From: a bacterium
GTDB taxonomy: Bacteria; Planctomycetota; Planctomycetia; Pirellulales; Pirellulaceae
NCBI GenBank assembly: GCA_030432015.1
Contig: JAUIHJ010000048.1
Span: 1 to 18,557, forward strand
Length of the DNA stretch: 18,557 nt
Reading direction: 5' to 3'
The notes below the pieces were generated by a model. The model worked only from the letters and a program-made list of their open reading frames with translations, was not told where the DNA came from and searched no databases. The position numbers and the translations under genes were made by a program. Below, piece by piece: positions 15,986 through 18,557 of this stretch (positions within the stretch are counted from its first letter, which is position 1; each line of letters opens with the position of its first letter).

Positions 15986-17529
15986 TGTAAATCTTCGCTC
16001 GATAGAGAAGTCAAGTCAGGGAGTACGTACGCTGGCATGTGATTGACGTAAGGCTGAAGGCTGAGGATCTCAGGAATGGCACCACTCGTTGCCGGCGTGA
16101 GCTGAACGGTCCAGTTTTGTGTGACCAAGTCCCAAGTCGATGGGAACCACTGACCACTCTGACGCCGCACAATCCAGGGTCGTTCTTCGTCGTCCGTGGC
16201 GTCATCCTGATCGCTGCCTGGGTCGTCGCGACCTGGATCGTCGCTGCCGGGTCCGGCTTGCCAGGCAGTCGTCGATGGCCCTCGCATCGCGCCGACGGGC
16301 CCCCGCAGGCCACCGATGGGAATGGGAATCTGTTCCCCGGGAATCCCGCCGCCGGTGTCTCCCGGTCCACCCGAGCTGCTTGGGGCGCCCGGATTCAATG
16401 TCACTTTGATCAGCCGGGCCTGCGGAACAAACATCATGATTTGCGCATACGCGGTGCTGGTGTGCTCAACCGGGTTCTGATAGATGCCGGGAATCCGGTC
16501 ATCGATCTTTTCACGGTAGACAACGCCGACGAACATGAAGTCCTGTTCGAGATGCCCATTGACGTCGAACACGTCACTTAATTGATGGCGAATCTGAAAC
16601 GGCAGGTTCGTTTCGGGGTACTCGTCCACCAACAGTCGCTGGAGTTGCCCGCACGTGAAGATCCGCCACAGGTTGGCAAACTGCGACATTTTGCCGTAGT
16701 CGTCAAAGGCCTGCATTGACTCGTTGTTCCAGCGTCGCAGGTATTCGTGCGCTAGGTCGGAACGCTGTTCACGGGCGTCCTCGCGGTACTCCTCTTGATT
16801 CGGAACTTCATCCATCACCGGGTCGACAACGGGCATGGTGCGGCGCCCATATTCACTGACCCCACCGACGGGATCCGCCACCGTGCGCCAGAGCACGCCC
16901 CGCAATTCAGTCGGTCGCGGCCAAGCCTGGCCATGTCGCCGTGCGACTTCATCTGTCGCATATTGTGCCAGGCGCGGGGTCGATTCGACCAAGGCACGCT
17001 GAAACTCGGGGATCATCCGCTCCGCCAGAATCGTCTCGAACACGGGCAGCATGATCTCGGCAGCCGCGTAGGCCCATTCGCTGAACGTGAAGACCATCTC
17101 TCGTTCCCGCGGCACCTTCTCTTCGATTGCGATGCCCAACTGATCAAATCGCGTGAACTCCGACCCGATGAAGGCCGGTGCGACGCGCGCCCAGTTATCC
17201 AGAATCGGATACGACATCTGCTCCGCATTTCGTTCGTACCCTTCGCGAAAAAATGCCGTGATTGCGAAGACGTCGGACAGCAAATGGTTGGTGAAGGCGA
17301 GCGTGTTCATTCCCCGCGCCGCAACCACACCTCCCGCGTACGTCGCCGCGTCGGCCGCGTTTTGCATCTTGACCTTCTGGTCGATCTGCCGCCCGGCGTT
17401 CATGACCAGGCCGAGCAGAAAGACCAGCAACATCAGCCCAAACACCGAGACAATGCTGATCGAACCCTCCTGGTCACGATGTACCCGCAGCATCAACCCG
17501 CGGCAGTAGGCAGTGACTCCGTCGATCAT
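15967..17529 (-). CDS. TadG-like pilus-associated protein with Gly/Pro/Asp-rich insert
   Basis: This 520-residue protein has the N-terminal putative Flp pilus-assembly TadE/G-like pattern: RDQEGSISIV (18-27), a membrane helix (about 25-45), then MNAGRQIDQKVKMQNAADAA (43-62) followed by TYAGGVVAARG. Known TadG proteins are anchored in the inner membrane and extend outward. Most of the body is helical and unassigned. Residues 380-449 are low complexity: Gly/Pro-rich, then an acidic SDDPGRDDPGSDQDD-type stretch. The start codon ATGA overlaps the stop of the preceding gene, so the two are probably translationally coupled. Lack of Glu at +5 after the Gly means it may not be processed like the TadE-like protein. 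Confidence 0.8.
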   Translation of the reverse strand: MIDGVTAYCRGLMLRVHRDQEGSISIVSVFGLMLLVFLLGLVMNAGRQIDQKVKMQNAADAATYAGGVVAARGMNTLAFTNHLLSDVFAITAFFREGYERNAEQMSYPILDNWARVAPAFIGSEFTRFDQLGIAIEEKVPREREMVFTFSEWAYAAAEIMLPVFETILAERMIPEFQRALVESTPRLAQYATDEVARRHGQAWPRPTELRGVLWRTVADPVGGVSEYGRRTMPVVDPVMDEVPNQEEYREDAREQRSDLAHEYLRRWNNESMQAFDDYGKMSQFANLWRIFTCGQLQRLLVDEYPETNLPFQIRHQLSDVFDVNGHLEQDFMFVGVVYREKIDDRIPGIYQNPVEHTSTAYAQIMMFVPQARLIKVTLNPGAPSSSGGPGDTGGGIPGEQIPIPIGGLRGPVGAMRGPSTTAWQAGPGSDDPGRDDPGSDQDDATDDEERPWIVRRQSGQWFPSTWDLVTQNWTVQLTPATSGAIPEILSLQPYVNHMPAYVLPDLTSLSSEDLQWLSHH

Positions 17530-18527
17530 TCCGTCCCTCCCTTCGCGAACAAGGGTCTGTCCGTTGGCGGAGGCCCCTCCGCCGGCAACGGCCCGACCGC
17601 TGGCAGGGGAATGTACGGCTGAACATAGCGAGCGACCGACTTTTCGCCCTCATTATTTAACCGCAACGTCGCGTCGAGAGAATAGACATAGGTGCCACGA
17701 CGGCGGGTCACCCGATCCGCCACCCGGTCTTCGGCGACCACGTCGCCGTTGGAATCGCGAACCGGCCTTTGCCGAGCCAACAACCTGCCAGGCCCGGGCA
17801 GTAACGAAAAGTCGTGTGTCACCGTAACCAAAATCTGGTCCTGCCAGCCGATTTCGTTGAACGCAAACTCTTCGCGGCGCGACCCGATGTCATACGTCAT
17901 CAAAGGTGGCTCGGTCTGCTTGTGCCGCACCTCGATCATCACGGACGTATTGTCCAGGGCATATCCAAATTTATTGCGAAGTCGCGCCGGCACCCGCGGG
18001 TTTGCAGCGGCGGTCGGCGAAACAGCGCGATACGCCAACTCCAGCGCGTCGGTCGGATGACGCGTTGACCCGACATCCCGCGATGGGCAAATCGACATCA
18101 GGGCCATGGCGGCCGCCAGACGGATCTTTTCAACCTTAGGGCTCCCCGATTCAATCCGATACCGACGATACGTCTGGCCTCGGTCGTCCGTGATTTCACC
18201 CATGTCGACGTAGGAACTGATGCGGTTCTCCGTCTCAAAACGGTCACCCATGTTGGCAGGAATCCAAACCGCCGCCGAGCGTGCCGCCGCCAGCGCAGCG
18301 TATTCAACCGCCAGGCGACCGATCGTGATCTGGCTTAGCTGAACAATGAACAACATGACCATCACGAACAGCGGCAGCGTAAGCACAAAGCTCAAGCTCT
18401 GCACGGCGCCCGTCTCGTCGCGATGCAGTCTCCGAAATGACAACGGCCGTGGCGCCGTGGTGGCGTCCCCGCCATCGTTGCCCGTCAATTCGGACGTGAT
18501 CGCCACGGACGAACTCGCCACGGTCAT
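17526..18527 (-). CDS. TadE/TadG-like pseudopilin, first gene of the visible train
   Basis: This is a 333-residue protein from the ATG at 18527, which has GGAG 8 bases upstream. The reading frame stays open to the window edge, so a longer start cannot be excluded. After a 40-residue polar leader comes RDETGAVQSLSFVLTLPLF (36-54), the family's processing and membrane region, with a helix about 45-66. Then VEYAALAAARSAAVW (74-88) follows, a typical TadE/G segment. The rest is a soluble domain with a Pro-rich end. The Glu at +5 expected of a classical prepilin is missing. It overlaps the next gene by four bases (ATGA). It is presumed to be a minor structural component of the Tad apparatus. Confidence 0.78.
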   Translation of the reverse strand: MTVASSSVAITSELTGNDGGDATTAPRPLSFRRLHRDETGAVQSLSFVLTLPLFVMVMLFIVQLSQITIGRLAVEYAALAAARSAAVWIPANMGDRFETENRISSYVDMGEITDDRGQTYRRYRIESGSPKVEKIRLAAAMALMSICPSRDVGSTRHPTDALELAYRAVSPTAAANPRVPARLRNKFGYALDNTSVMIEVRHKQTEPPLMTYDIGSRREEFAFNEIGWQDQILVTVTHDFSLLPGPGRLLARQRPVRDSNGDVVAEDRVADRVTRRRGTYVYSLDATLRLNNEGEKSVARYVQPYIPLPAVGPLPAEGPPPTDRPLFAKGGTE

Positions 18528-18535
18528 CCAGCGAG

Positions 18536-18539
18536 CTCC
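18536..18539 (-). promoter_or_regulatory. Ribosome binding site of the first pseudopilin gene
   Basis: On the minus strand GGAG precedes the ATG at 18527 by 8 bases. It supports this ATG over the TTG at 18554 as the start, which means this gene is complete in the window. Confidence 0.5.
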
Positions 18540-18557
18540 ACTGCACGCGACCAACAG

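Noticed and set aside
16795..17622. 275-codon plus-strand frame opposite the TadG-like gene
   Set aside because: It is a shadow of two well-supported pseudopilin genes and has no domain or signal that I can see.

Overview
The window looks like a piece of a planctomycete chromosome (Planctomycetota, perhaps Pirellulales; phylum inferred). It has moderately high GC, an N-terminal zinc-ribbon protein of a style common in that phylum, a membrane Ser/Thr kinase fused to a caspase-fold domain, and amidohydrolases with degenerate metal sites. I see no tRNA, rRNA, CRISPR array, insertion sequence or other clear mobile element. Coding density is very high, and no gene-free stretch exceeds about 100 bases.

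Layout: two plus-strand genes (16-3270 and 3369-4676) encode secreted or exported amidohydrolase-superfamily proteins. The first has two amidohydrolase-like halves, of which only the second keeps the metal ligands, and it ends in a His-rich tail encoded by 15-bp tandem repeats. The second gene is a single-domain paralogue without the metal motif. Their convergent neighbour is the last gene of a long minus-strand gene train covering 18527 down to 4679.

Read in its own direction, that train encodes a TadE/TadG-like pseudopilin, a TadG-like protein, a TadE-like protein with a canonical prepilin cleavage site, an unknown single-pass membrane protein, a CpaB/RcpC-like protein, a CpaF/TadA secretion ATPase with an N-terminal FHA domain, TadB, TadC, a zinc-ribbon/proline-rich/membrane/TPR-like protein, and a 1137-residue kinase with four beta-rich repeats, a caspase-like domain and TPR-like helices. 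Most junctions overlap or lie within about 35 bp, so the train reads as one operon for a tight-adherence (Tad/Flp) pilus or secretion machine. Its promoter probably lies beyond base 18557. The major Flp pilin, secretin (CpaC/RcpA), TadZ and prepilin peptidase are not in the window.

The most interesting feature is the pairing of a Ser/Thr kinase with a phosphothreonine-reading FHA domain fused directly to the Tad motor ATPase in the same gene train. The kinase also carries, beyond its membrane segment, a caspase-fold domain whose catalytic Cys position is Ala, plus an EF-hand-type loop. This suggests a phospho-controlled, perhaps calcium- or ligand-sensing, Tad machine. That functional link is inference; the domain calls are read from sequence motifs.
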